From Bordetella petrii (GTDB lineage: Bacteria; Pseudomonadota; Gammaproteobacteria; Burkholderiales; Burkholderiaceae_B), in the NCBI RefSeq assembly GCF_000067205.1, contig NC_010170.1, forward strand, positions 2,356,001 through 2,420,000: a DNA stretch of 64,000 nucleotides. Reading direction: 5' to 3'. Both the position numbers and the translations under genes were made by a program. The notes beneath the pieces are model-generated. The model was given only the letters and a program-made list of their open reading frames with translations, was not told the origin of the DNA and did no database searches. Shown here piece after piece: positions 15,981 to 24,282 of this stretch (position 1 is its first letter; the number at the start of each line of letters is the position of its first letter).

Positions 15981-16943
15981 TCATTCCGCCTTGATGCCCG
16001 CCTTCTTGATGATGTCGCCCCACTTTTGCGACTCGCTACGCTGGAACGCAGCCAGTTCTTGCGGAGTGGATGTCGCGGGGGTCGTGCCCGTGGAGTTATA
16101 GAAGTGCTGGGCGGCCTTGGCCTGGGTGGCCTTGATCAGCAAGTCGTTCAGCTTGGTCACGATGGCGTCGGGCGTGCCGGCCGGTACGTAGGCGCCGAAC
16201 CAGTAGCCCATTTCGTACCCGGGCACGCCGGCTTCCGCAATGGTGGGCAGCTTGGGCGCCAGCGGCGAACGCTCGCTGCCGGTAAAGCCCAGCGCGCGCA
16301 GCTTGCCGGCTTCCACTTGAGGCAGGCCCGTGGCGCTATCGGTAACCATCATGTCGATCTGTCCGCCCAGCAAGTCGGTGATTGCCAGCGGGTTGCTCTT
16401 GTAGGGCACGTGCAGCAGCTTGATGCCGGTCATCTGCTGCAACAGCTCGCCTGCAATGCGGCTGCTGGAGCTGCCGCTGCCGAAGCTGAGCTTGCCGGGC
16501 GACTTCTTGGCCAGGGCCAGGAATTCGGTCACGCTCTTGGCCGGCGATGACGGATTGACCACCATGAACTGCCCACCCTTGCCAAGCAGAGTCAGCGGCG
16601 CGAAATCCTTCACGGGGTCGTAGGGCAGGCTCTTGTACAGATGCTCGTTGGCCGCCTGCGTGGTGTTGGTGGTGATCAGCACGGTGTAGCCGTCGGCCGG
16701 CGCGCGGGCCGCGGCTTGCGCGCCGATCATGGCGCTGGCGCCCGGCTTGTTCTCGATGACCACCGACTGGCCGGTCTGCTCGGCCACGCCCTGACCGATG
16801 GCCCGGCCCAGTTGGTCGGTGGCGCTGCCGGCCGCGAACGGCACGATAAACGTGATGGGTTTGCTGGGGAAGTCTTGCGCGGCGGCGGCCAGCGGCAGCG
16901 CGGCGCACAGGGCGGCAAGCAATCGTAGCGGGGTGATGCGCAT
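15981..16943 (-). CDS. Bug family (TctC-like) periplasmic solute receptor
   Basis: A 320-residue protein with a signal peptide (MRITPLRLLAALCAALPLAA, cleavage before QDFPSK) and the Bug N-terminal hallmark FPSKPITFIVPFAAGSATD. Bug receptors are greatly expanded in Bordetella and relatives and bind carboxylates or amides for tripartite tricarboxylate transporters or for signalling. It is the last gene of a leftward group after two AtuA-related genes, so its ligand may be the substrate of those enzymes. No TctA/TctB membrane genes are present here. Confidence 0.9.
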   Translation of the reverse strand: MRITPLRLLAALCAALPLAAAAQDFPSKPITFIVPFAAGSATDQLGRAIGQGVAEQTGQSVVIENKPGASAMIGAQAAARAPADGYTVLITTNTTQAANEHLYKSLPYDPVKDFAPLTLLGKGGQFMVVNPSSPAKSVTEFLALAKKSPGKLSFGSGSSSSRIAGELLQQMTGIKLLHVPYKSNPLAITDLLGGQIDMMVTDSATGLPQVEAGKLRALGFTGSERSPLAPKLPTIAEAGVPGYEMGYWFGAYVPAGTPDAIVTKLNDLLIKATQAKAAQHFYNSTGTTPATSTPQELAAFQRSESQKWGDIIKKAGIKAE

Positions 16944-16988
16944 AGGGAGTCTCCTGGTGTTGTTGTAGAAAATGCGAAAAATGCCGGG

Positions 16989-17390
16989 TTACCGTGCCGG
17001 CGGCACGTCGGCGGCGGGCTGGTCGCCCGGAATGTCCGGCAGGCGCCGGGCCAGTTCTGGGGCGACGTCCACCCGCAGATCCAGCAGATGGAACGACAGG
17101 CTCTTGCCGTGCGTGTCCAGGTTCAGGGCGTCGTTCACGCCGCCGTCCAGCACGCCTTCGAGCACGAAATTCATGGCGTGCAGGGTAGGGATCAGGTAGC
17201 GCGTGACGCGGGCAGGGCGGCGATACGCAAACCACTCGGCCACGCGTGCCTCGGTAACCTGCTCGGCCAGTACCGCGTAGCAGTCCGGGTCCCAGGCGAT
17301 CAGGCTCAGGTTGGAAATATCGCCCTTGTCGCCCGAACGGCTGTGCGCCAGGCGGTACAGGGGCACGCGCAGCGTGTCGCGGGCATTCAT
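16989..17390 (-). CDS. AtuA-like ferredoxin-fold domain protein
   Basis: The 133-residue product (MNARDTLRVPLYRLAHSRSG from the ATG at 17390) resembles the small ferredoxin-fold domain usually fused to, or encoded next to, AtuA-family (DUF1446) proteins; RSGDKGD is its best conserved stretch. The start overlaps the stop of the upstream AtuA-like gene as ATGA, so the two are translationally coupled and probably form one complex. A longer open frame begins at 17447 but would overlap the upstream gene heavily. The catalytic function of the pair is not established; in acyclic terpene use AtuA is essential but its reaction is unclear. Confidence 0.8.
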   Translation of the reverse strand: MNARDTLRVPLYRLAHSRSGDKGDISNLSLIAWDPDCYAVLAEQVTEARVAEWFAYRRPARVTRYLIPTLHAMNFVLEGVLDGGVNDALNLDTHGKSLSFHLLDLRVDVAPELARRLPDIPGDQPAADVPPAR

Positions 17391-18745
17391 CGCGCGGTCT
17401 CCATCATGGTCCAGCCGCTGTGCACGGCGTCGCGGGGAATCGTGCACGACACCATGTTCAGGCGGGGCCGCAGGGCGGTGCGTACGCCGCCGCCGCCGGC
17501 CGGGCCGCAGGTATACAGGGCAGTTACTTCACGCAGCAGCCGCTCGGCCACACGCGCATCGGGGTGCTCGGCGGCCAGGCGCAACCTGACGTCGCGGCCG
17601 GCGCCCGCCGGGCGCGCATCCAGCATGGCGCCATCGTCGTCGCCCAGGATGCTGAGCACGCCAATCAGATCCACCCGCAGGGTCAGCGCCCCGCCCAGCC
17701 GCCGGCGCACGATATCCGCCGCCAGGCGCGCGCGCGCCTCGGCCTGCACGCCGGCATACGAGATCTCGGCCTCGGCCAGCCAGCCGCCGCGATGGCAGAC
17801 ATTGACTTTCAGTTCGTCGGGCCGAGCATGGCCCTCGATGCCCTGCACCGCAACCCGGTCGGGGCCCAGCACTTGCACCGACGCCCGGCTGAAATCGGCC
17901 ACGACGTCAGGCGTCAGATAGCGCGCCGGGTCGTGCACTTCGTACAGCAGTTGTTCCTTAACCGTGCGCGCATCCACCGCGCCGCCCGTGTCGTCGGCCT
18001 TGCCGATCACGAAGCCGCCGTCGGCGTCTATCTCGGCAATGGGGTAACCCGCCGCGTGCACGTCGGGCACCTCTTTCAGGCCCGGCACACAGAAATAACC
18101 GCCGGTGACCTGGGTGCCGCATTCCAGCATGTGGCCGGCCATGGTGGCGCGGCCCAGGCGCGCCCAATCGTCCCGTGCCCAGCCATAATGCGCCAACGCC
18201 GGCCCGACGGTCAGCGAGGGGTCCGCCACGCGGCCCGCCACCACGATTTGCGCGCCGGCGCTCAGCGCGTCGGCGATCTCGCCCGCGCCCAGGTACACGT
18301 TGGCGCTGACCACATCCATGTCGTCCAGGCGCGGCCCCAGCCGTTCGCGCAGCAGCGCGCGCTGCGCCGGCGTGGTCAGCGCATCGCCGTGCACCACCGC
18401 GATGCGTGGCGCCGGCAGGCCTTGCGTGCGCGCCAGGCCGGCAATGCAGCGCGCGGCGGCCGGCGGGTTGGCGGCGCCGAAATTACCCACGATGTCGATG
18501 CCCTGGCGCAGGCAGTCGGCCAGCACCGGCGCCAGCAGTTCTTGCAGCAGGGGCTCGTACCCGCCTTCCGGATCGGCGTTGCGCGCCAGCTGTGCCAGGG
18601 CCAGGGTGCGCTCGGCCAGGGTTTCGAAGATCAGCGCGCCGCCGCCGCGAGCGGCCAGCGACTGCACCACCGCCTGGGCGCCATCGGTGCGGTCGCCCGA
18701 AAAACCTGTTGCGCAGCCAATCAGAAAAGGAGAAGCAGCCATCAT
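17387..18745 (-). CDS. AtuA-like acyclic terpene utilisation family protein (DUF1446)
   Basis: From the tandem ATGs at 18745/18742 this is a 452-residue DUF1446/AtuA-type protein. Visible features are the glycine-rich N-terminus (IGCATGFSGDRTDGA), an NFGAANPPAA stretch and the GRVADPSLTVGPALAHYGW block typical of the family. It is coupled to the small ferredoxin-fold gene by an ATGA overlap and followed by a Bug receptor, with a divergent LysR gene upstream. This layout suggests an uptake-and-use module for an organic acid or terpenoid-derived acid under LysR control. The substrate is unknown. The open frame extends to 19030 but runs across the divergent promoter. Confidence 0.82.
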   Translation of the reverse strand: MMAASPFLIGCATGFSGDRTDGAQAVVQSLAARGGGALIFETLAERTLALAQLARNADPEGGYEPLLQELLAPVLADCLRQGIDIVGNFGAANPPAAARCIAGLARTQGLPAPRIAVVHGDALTTPAQRALLRERLGPRLDDMDVVSANVYLGAGEIADALSAGAQIVVAGRVADPSLTVGPALAHYGWARDDWARLGRATMAGHMLECGTQVTGGYFCVPGLKEVPDVHAAGYPIAEIDADGGFVIGKADDTGGAVDARTVKEQLLYEVHDPARYLTPDVVADFSRASVQVLGPDRVAVQGIEGHARPDELKVNVCHRGGWLAEAEISYAGVQAEARARLAADIVRRRLGGALTLRVDLIGVLSILGDDDGAMLDARPAGAGRDVRLRLAAEHPDARVAERLLREVTALYTCGPAGGGGVRTALRPRLNMVSCTIPRDAVHSGWTMMETAR

Positions 18746-18851
18746 GGGTCCGTCAGCACGGCGCCCAGTGGCGCCTCGTATTGCGGCCACTATAGGCAGG
18801 CTTGCTTCATAAGTGAAATAGAAATATAAGATCAATTCATCCAGAGTTTGT

Positions 18852-19748
18852 ATGAATTTATCCGCCCGCCAATTGCGTGCTTTCGTGGCCTTGGCCGACG
18901 AAAAGCACTTCACGCGCGCCGCCCAGCGCTGCCACCTGACACAGCCGGCCTTCAGCGCGCTGATCCGTGCGCTGGAAGACAGCGCCGGCGTGCGGCTTTT
19001 CGACCGCAACACGCGCAATGTCGAGCTCACCGCCGAAGGCCGGGTACTCGACGCCTCGGCGCGCCGGCTGTTGGGCGACTTCGAGCTGGTGGTGGAAGAT
19101 CTGCGTGACCACGCCGCACGGCGCCGTGGCCGCGTTACCGTGGCGGCCCTGCCTTCGCTGGCGGCGGGTTGGCTGCCGGGCCTGCTGGCCCGCTTTCATC
19201 AAGACTACCCGGGCATCACGCTGCAACTGCGCGATGCGCTGCTGGACCCCTGCCTGGACATGGTGCAGGCGGGCGCCGCCGATTTCGCCGTGGCCGCCCA
19301 GCGCGCCGACATGACAGATCTGGAAAGCGAATTCCTGCACGCCGACCGCTTTTTCCTCGTATGCCGCAAAGACCACCCTCTGGCCGCGCGCGCCCAGGTG
19401 CGCCTGCGCGATCTCGGCCGCTGGCCGTTGATCCAGCTGGCCCGTGGCAGCAGCGTACGGCGCCATCTGGACGAAGCCTTGGGCGCCGCGCCGGCCCAGG
19501 CGCTGCTGGAAGTCGAGCACCTGGCCACCGTCACCGGCCTGGTGTCGGCCGGCCTGGGCATCAGCGTAGTGCCGGCCATGACCCTGTTTCACTTCCAGCG
19601 CGACGAACTCGCCATCAAGCCCCTGGCCGGCAAACCCTTGACGCGGCCACTGTACCTGGTGCGGCGCCAAGGCCGCAGCCTGTCGGTGGCAGCGCAGACC
19701 TTATATGACTTGCTGATGGAGCATCGGGAGCGGATCGGCGGGGTGTAA
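18852..19748 (+). CDS. LysR-family regulator of the AtuA/Bug module
   Basis: This 298-residue LysR regulator has its helix-turn-helix at residues 18-45 (HFTRAAQRCHLTQPAFSALI) and a two-lobed effector domain. It is transcribed divergently from the AtuA-like operon, with a 106-base AT-rich gap that would hold both promoters, so local control is the likeliest role. The effector domain is of the CynR/CbbR general kind and gives no specific ligand. The gene ends just before a tandem-repeat region. Confidence 0.88.
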   Translation: MNLSARQLRAFVALADEKHFTRAAQRCHLTQPAFSALIRALEDSAGVRLFDRNTRNVELTAEGRVLDASARRLLGDFELVVEDLRDHAARRRGRVTVAALPSLAAGWLPGLLARFHQDYPGITLQLRDALLDPCLDMVQAGAADFAVAAQRADMTDLESEFLHADRFFLVCRKDHPLAARAQVRLRDLGRWPLIQLARGSSVRRHLDEALGAAPAQALLEVEHLATVTGLVSAGLGISVVPAMTLFHFQRDELAIKPLAGKPLTRPLYLVRRQGRSLSVAAQTLYDLLMEHRERIGGV

Positions 19749-19771
19749 TGGGGTGGGCTGTCGGACAGGTG

Positions 19772-19882
19772 TTCGTTGGATAGCTGTTTGTTGGGCAGAT
19801 TTCGTTGGACAGGTTTCGTTGGACAGGTTTCGTTGGACAGATTTCGTTGGACAGGTGTCTGGCTCCGCAGGTGCCAGACACC
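19772..19882. repeat. 14-bp tandem repeat abutting a REP-like palindrome
   Basis: Units of TTCGTTGGACAGGT recur with a 14-bp period at 19801, 19815, 19829 and 19843, with more diverged copies from about 19772. The array runs directly into a palindrome with arms GGTGTCTGGC and GCCAGACACC (19854-19882). The rest of the 327-base lysR-ridA gap holds a degenerate half element (about 19915-19940) and the ridA leader; no gene is seen. Confidence 0.8.
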
Positions 19883-20075
19883 GGATCATTGAGACAGTCG
19901 TTCCCCACAACGGCGTCTGGCACCTACGAAGCCAACCCCCCGCCACGCCATCAGACACAAAAACGGAACACTGTTTTCGCCCCAATCGTGGGAACTCCTC
20001 GCTTTCGCAAATGCCTATTGCTGTTTACACTTCAATAGTCCAGTCTGTTCCGACTGATCTTCCAGGATACGGCCC

Positions 20076-20462
20076 ATGAGCAAGCAAATCATTCATACCG
20101 ACGAGGCTCCCGCCGCGGTCGGCCCGTACTCGCAAGCAGTTGCCGCTACCGGCGGCAAGACGGTCTATCTGTCTGGCCAGATCGGCCTTGAACCCGGCAC
20201 CGGCGACCTGGTGTCTGAAAACTTCGACGCCCAGGTACGCCAGGCCTTCGCCAACATGACGGCCGTTATCAAAGAGGCCGGCGGCACCCTGAACGACATC
20301 GTCAAGCTCACCCTGTTCCTGACCGACCTCAACAAATTCACGGCCGCCAACGCCATCATGGCCGAGCTCATTCCTCAGCCGTTCCCGGCGCGCTCCACGG
20401 TGGGCGTGGCCAGCCTGCCGAAGGGCGCGCAGTTCGAGGTCGAGGCCATTTTGGTGCTGTAA
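20076..20462 (+). CDS. ridA: RidA enamine/imine deaminase
   Basis: The 128-residue protein matches the RidA (YjgF/YER057c/UK114) family: N-terminal DEAPAAVGPYSQAV, central SGQIGLEPGTGDLV, and the C-terminal active-site block PARSTVGVASLPKGAQFEVE with its conserved arginine and glutamate. RidA trimers hydrolyse reactive 2-aminoacrylate and related enamines from PLP enzymes. The gene is 32 bases upstream of recG on the same strand and may share its transcript. Confidence 0.95.
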   Translation: MSKQIIHTDEAPAAVGPYSQAVAATGGKTVYLSGQIGLEPGTGDLVSENFDAQVRQAFANMTAVIKEAGGTLNDIVKLTLFLTDLNKFTAANAIMAELIPQPFPARSTVGVASLPKGAQFEVEAILVL

Positions 20463-20494
20463 GCGGCGGCCCTGCGCCTGCTTCGGGCCCCGCC

Positions 20495-22585
20495 ATGCCA
20501 GCAGCCACAGCCGCCGCACGCAAGACTTCCGGCGCCGCCACCGGCGCCGGGCGTGCGCTGACGGATGTACAGCGCAAGCTGCACAGCCTGGGGCTGGTCA
20601 CGGCCGAAGACTGCATCCTGCACCTGCCGCTGCGCTACGAAGACGAAACCCGCATCGTGCCCATCGGCTCGCTGCGCCCCGGCGCCACCGCCCAGGTCGA
20701 GGGCGAAATCCTGCGCAGCGAAGTGCTGTACCGGCCGCGGCGCCAACTAACCGCCGTCATGGCGGACGACAGCGGCGAACTGCAATTGCGCTGGCTGAAT
20801 TTCTACCCCAGCCAGCAGAAACAATTGGCCATCGGCCGGCGCCTGCGCGCACGGGGCGAAGTGCGTGGCGGGCTGTTCGGCCGTGAAATCGTGCACCCGC
20901 GCATGAGCAGCGCCGAAACGCCGCTGCCAGATGCGCTGACCCCCGTATATCCCAGCACCGATGGGCTGCCGCAGCCATCGCTGCGCAAGGCCATTGGCCA
21001 GGCCCTGCAGCAGGCCAATCTGGATGACACGCTGCCGCCGGCGGCGCTTGAGCGCTACGACCTGATGCCGTTCGCGCCCGCCATCCGTCTGTTGCATGCG
21101 CCGCCGCCGGGCGTTTCCGAACACGACCTGATCGAACGCGGCCACCCGGCCTGGCGCCGCATCAAGTTCGACGAACTGCTGGCCCAGCAGCTGTCGTTGG
21201 CGGCCGCGCGCGCGGCCCGCCGCAGTATCCGTGCCGAACCGTTGCCGGCGCAGGGTGGCGCGGGCGGCCTGGTGGCGCGCCTGTACGCAGCCTTGCCTTT
21301 CCAGTTAACTGGCGCGCAGCAACGCGTCGTGCAAGAAATTGCCGCCGACCTGGCTAAACCGTATCCCATGCACCGTCTGCTGCAAGGCGACGTGGGCAGC
21401 GGCAAAACCGTGGTCGCCGCCATCGCGGCCGCGCAGGCAATTGCCTGTGGCGCACAGGTGGCCCTGATGGCGCCTACCGAGATCCTGGCCGAACAGCATT
21501 TCCGCAAACTGGTGTCGTGGCTGCAGCCGCTAGGCGTGAACGTGGCCTGGCTAAGCGGCAGCCTGACCGCGAAGGCGCGCCGCCAGGCGGCGGCCAGCGC
21601 CGCCGATGGCAGCGTGCAACTGGTGGTAGGCACCCAGGCGCTCATCCAGGACCACGTCGAATTCCACCGCCTGGGCCTGTCCATCGTCGACGAGCAGCAC
21701 CGCTTTGGCGTGGGCCAGCGGCTGGCGCTCACGCGCAAGGGCGAAGCGCCGCAGGGCCACACCGTGCCGCACCAACTGAACATGAGCGCCACGCCCATCC
21801 CCCGCACCCTGGCCATGACGTTCTTCGCCGACCTGGACGTCTCGGTCATCGACGAACTGCCTCCGGGGCGCACCCCGGTGGTCACCAAGCTGGTGTCGGA
21901 TGGCCGGCGCGACGAGGTCATCGCCCACATCGCCCACGCCGTGCGGGAAGGCAGGCAGGCCTACTGGGTATGCCCGCTGGTCGAAGAAAGCGAGGCCCTG
22001 CAGCTGCAAACCGCGGTAGATACCTACGAGACCATGCAGGCCGAACTACCCGACCTGCGGCTGGGCCTGGTACATGGCCGCCTGCCGCAAACCGACAAAG
22101 CCGCGGTAATGCAGGCATTTCGCGACGGCGACATCGACCTGCTGGTGGCCACCACCGTCATCGAAGTCGGTGTCGACGTGCCCAACGCTTCGCTCATGGT
22201 CATCGAGCACGCCGAACGCTTCGGCCTGGCCCAACTGCACCAATTGCGCGGCCGGGTAGGGCGGGGCAGCGCCGAATCCGTGTGTGTGCTGCTGTACCAG
22301 ACGCCACTATCGCAGGTGGCGCGCCAGCGGCTGCGCGCCATGTTCGAAACCTCAGACGGCTTCGAGATCGCGCGCCGCGACCTGGAACAACGCGGTCCCG
22401 GCGAGTTCCTGGGCACGCGCCAGTCTGGCGTAACGCTGCTGCGCTTTGCCGACCTGGAGTCCGACGTAGGCATCGCAGAACAGGCGCGCGAGGCCGCGGC
22501 CTGGCTGCGAAACGAATACCCCGCCGCAGTCGAGGCCCACCTGGCGCGCTGGATGCGCGGCCGCGAAGACTTCCTGCGCACATGA
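20495..22585 (+). CDS. recG: ATP-dependent DNA helicase RecG
   Basis: This 696-residue protein shows the RecG layout: an N-terminal wedge/OB domain (about residues 30-180), then two helicase lobes with Walker A GDVGSGKT (298-305), a DEQH box in SIVDEQHRFGVGQRL, motif III MSATPIPRTLAM, and motif VI with QLHQLRGRVGRG, followed by the C-terminal RecG segment. RecG regresses stalled replication forks and processes recombination intermediates. The ATG at 20495 lies 32 bases after ridA. Length is normal for the family. Confidence 0.96.
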   Translation: MPAATAAARKTSGAATGAGRALTDVQRKLHSLGLVTAEDCILHLPLRYEDETRIVPIGSLRPGATAQVEGEILRSEVLYRPRRQLTAVMADDSGELQLRWLNFYPSQQKQLAIGRRLRARGEVRGGLFGREIVHPRMSSAETPLPDALTPVYPSTDGLPQPSLRKAIGQALQQANLDDTLPPAALERYDLMPFAPAIRLLHAPPPGVSEHDLIERGHPAWRRIKFDELLAQQLSLAAARAARRSIRAEPLPAQGGAGGLVARLYAALPFQLTGAQQRVVQEIAADLAKPYPMHRLLQGDVGSGKTVVAAIAAAQAIACGAQVALMAPTEILAEQHFRKLVSWLQPLGVNVAWLSGSLTAKARRQAAASAADGSVQLVVGTQALIQDHVEFHRLGLSIVDEQHRFGVGQRLALTRKGEAPQGHTVPHQLNMSATPIPRTLAMTFFADLDVSVIDELPPGRTPVVTKLVSDGRRDEVIAHIAHAVREGRQAYWVCPLVEESEALQLQTAVDTYETMQAELPDLRLGLVHGRLPQTDKAAVMQAFRDGDIDLLVATTVIEVGVDVPNASLMVIEHAERFGLAQLHQLRGRVGRGSAESVCVLLYQTPLSQVARQRLRAMFETSDGFEIARRDLEQRGPGEFLGTRQSGVTLLRFADLESDVGIAEQAREAAAWLRNEYPAAVEAHLARWMRGREDFLRT

Positions 22586-22639
22586 AACCCTTCCATCACT
22601 CCGCTTTCCGCGGCCGCTTCTAGCAAGGTATGTATCGCC

Positions 22640-23584
22640 ATGACTCTGACCGAACTTAAATACATCGTCGCAGTCGCGCGCGAGCGGCACTTCGGCCGTG
22701 CGGCCGAAGCCTGTTTTGTCAGCCAACCCACGCTGTCGGTCGCCATTCGCAAGCTGGAAGACGAACTGGGCGTAACTCTGTTCGAGCGCGGCGGCGCCGA
22801 AGTGGGCGTTACCGCCATCGGCCAGCGCATCGTCACGCAGGCGCAAAAAGTGTTGGAAGAAAGCGCCAGCATCAAAGAAATTGCCCGCCAGGGGCACGAC
22901 CCGCTGGCCGGCCCGCTGCGCGTGGGCGTCATCCACACCATCGGCCCCTACCTGCTGCCGCGGCTGGTGCCCATGCAGATCGCGCGCACCCCGCAAATGC
23001 CGCTGCTATTGCAGGAAAACTTCACCTTGCGCCTGGTGGAACTGTTGCGCCAGGGCGAAATCGATTGCGCCATCATGGCGTTGCCCCTGCCCGAGGCCGG
23101 CCTGGTCACCCAGCCCCTGTACGACGAGCCATTCGTGGTGGCCGTGCCGCGCGACCATGAGTGGGCCGAACGCCAGGCCATCAGCTCCGAAGACCTGAAA
23201 CAGCAGACCATGCTGCTGCTGGGCACCGGCCATTGCTTCCGCGACCAGGTGCTGGAAGTGTGTCCCGAACTGTCGCGCTTTTCAGCGGCCAGCGACGGCA
23301 TCCAACGCACCTTCGAAGGCTCGTCGCTGGAAACCATTCGGCACATGGTGGCCGCCGGTATCGGCGTGACTGTGCTGCCGGTTACCGCCGTACCCGAGTC
23401 GCCGCAGCCCAAATCGCTGCTGCGCTACCTGCCGTTCGAAGGCGTGCCGCCCGAGCGCCGCGTCGTGCTGGCCTGGCGCCGCAGCTTTCCGCGCCTGGCG
23501 GCCATCGAGGCCCTGGCGCAGGCCGTTTATGAATGCGGGCTGCCCGGGGTGAAGATGCTGGATAAAGAGGCGGTGCCCATTTGA
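22640..23584 (+). CDS. oxyR: OxyR peroxide-sensing LysR regulator
   Basis: A 314-residue LysR protein whose two redox cysteines fall at Cys199 and Cys208 (GTGHCFRDQVLEVCPE), the numbering of Escherichia coli OxyR; these form the peroxide-induced disulfide. The helix-turn-helix is HFGRAAEACFVSQPTLSVAI. It sits between recG and dps on the same strand; dps is a classic OxyR target, so the neighbourhood fits the function. The recG-oxyR pair is common in this bacterial group. Confidence 0.95.
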   Translation: MTLTELKYIVAVARERHFGRAAEACFVSQPTLSVAIRKLEDELGVTLFERGGAEVGVTAIGQRIVTQAQKVLEESASIKEIARQGHDPLAGPLRVGVIHTIGPYLLPRLVPMQIARTPQMPLLLQENFTLRLVELLRQGEIDCAIMALPLPEAGLVTQPLYDEPFVVAVPRDHEWAERQAISSEDLKQQTMLLLGTGHCFRDQVLEVCPELSRFSAASDGIQRTFEGSSLETIRHMVAAGIGVTVLPVTAVPESPQPKSLLRYLPFEGVPPERRVVLAWRRSFPRLAAIEALAQAVYECGLPGVKMLDKEAVPI

Positions 23585-23700
23585 GGAATGTTTTGTATCC
23601 AAGCAATACCAGCCTGATAATCCCGCCAGCCGAACCCGATTTTTATCTTGTTCCGATGGTATTCTTGTATCGTCTTTATCCTTAAATAAAGGAGAACTAA

Positions 23701-24204
23701 ATGGCCAAATCGTCCAAAGCAGCCGGTAACGCTGGGCTTCGCATCAACATCGGCATTTCCGACAAAGACCGTACCGCGATCGCGGGCGAACTTTCCAAGG
23801 TGCTGGCGGATTCCTACACGCTGTACCTGATGACCCACAATTTCCACTGGAACGTCACTGGTCCGCTGTTCAATACGCTGCACCAGATGTTCATGACCCA
23901 GTATTCCGAAGAATGGGCCGCCCTGGATGACATTGCCGAACGTATCCGCGCGCTGGGCGTGCATGCCCCGGGCACGTATCGTGAGTTTTCCAAGCTTTCC
24001 TCCATTTCCGAGCCGGGCGCAGTGCCTGATGCCATGGAAATGGTGCGGCTGCTGGTCAAGGGCAACGAAGCGGTCTCCAAGACTGCCCGCGCCGCCTTCG
24101 ACAAGGCCGACAGCGCCAACGATCAGCCCACCGCCGATCTGCTTACCCAGCGCATGGACATCCACGAGAAAAACGCCTGGATGCTGCGCAGCCTGCTTGA
24201 ATAA
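23701..24204 (+). CDS. dps: Dps DNA-binding ferritin-like protein
   Basis: The 167-residue protein has the Dps ferritin fold with the ferroxidase-site signature THNFHWNVTGPLFNTLHQMF and ALDDIAERIRALG; the histidines and the acidic residues of the two segments form the inter-subunit iron site. An N-terminal Lys-containing tail (MAKSSKAAGNAG) could contact DNA. Dps dodecamers store iron and shield DNA from peroxide. An AAGGAG ribosome site precedes the ATG. It lies 116 bases after oxyR, and OxyR control is likely, though no clear OxyR site could be read with certainty. A hairpin follows the gene. Confidence 0.95.
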   Translation: MAKSSKAAGNAGLRINIGISDKDRTAIAGELSKVLADSYTLYLMTHNFHWNVTGPLFNTLHQMFMTQYSEEWAALDDIAERIRALGVHAPGTYREFSKLSSISEPGAVPDAMEMVRLLVKGNEAVSKTARAAFDKADSANDQPTADLLTQRMDIHEKNAWMLRSLLE

Positions 24205-24249
24205 GCCTGGCGCACCGGGCGCACGATAGCGAAGAAGTCAACTCATTGC

Positions 24250-24280
24250 CGGCCGCCGTAGGGCGGCCGCGCATTTTGTA
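24250..24280 (+). terminator. Probable terminator after dps
   Basis: An 8-bp perfect GC stem (CGGCCGCC and GGCGGCCG, four-base loop) is followed by CGCATTTTG. The T run is short, so termination may be partial. It also marks the border to the more AT-rich capsule region. Confidence 0.6.
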
Positions 24281-24282
24281 TT

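Noticed and set aside
23585..23700. OxyR operator in front of dps
   Set aside because: The ATAG/CTAT spaced motif is not clear; a CGAT...ATCG symmetry near 23655 does not have the right spacing.
24205..24282. JUMPstart/ops element for RfaH at the capsule promoter
   Set aside because: No GGCGGTAGC-like ops sequence was found in this gap or at 27684-27913.
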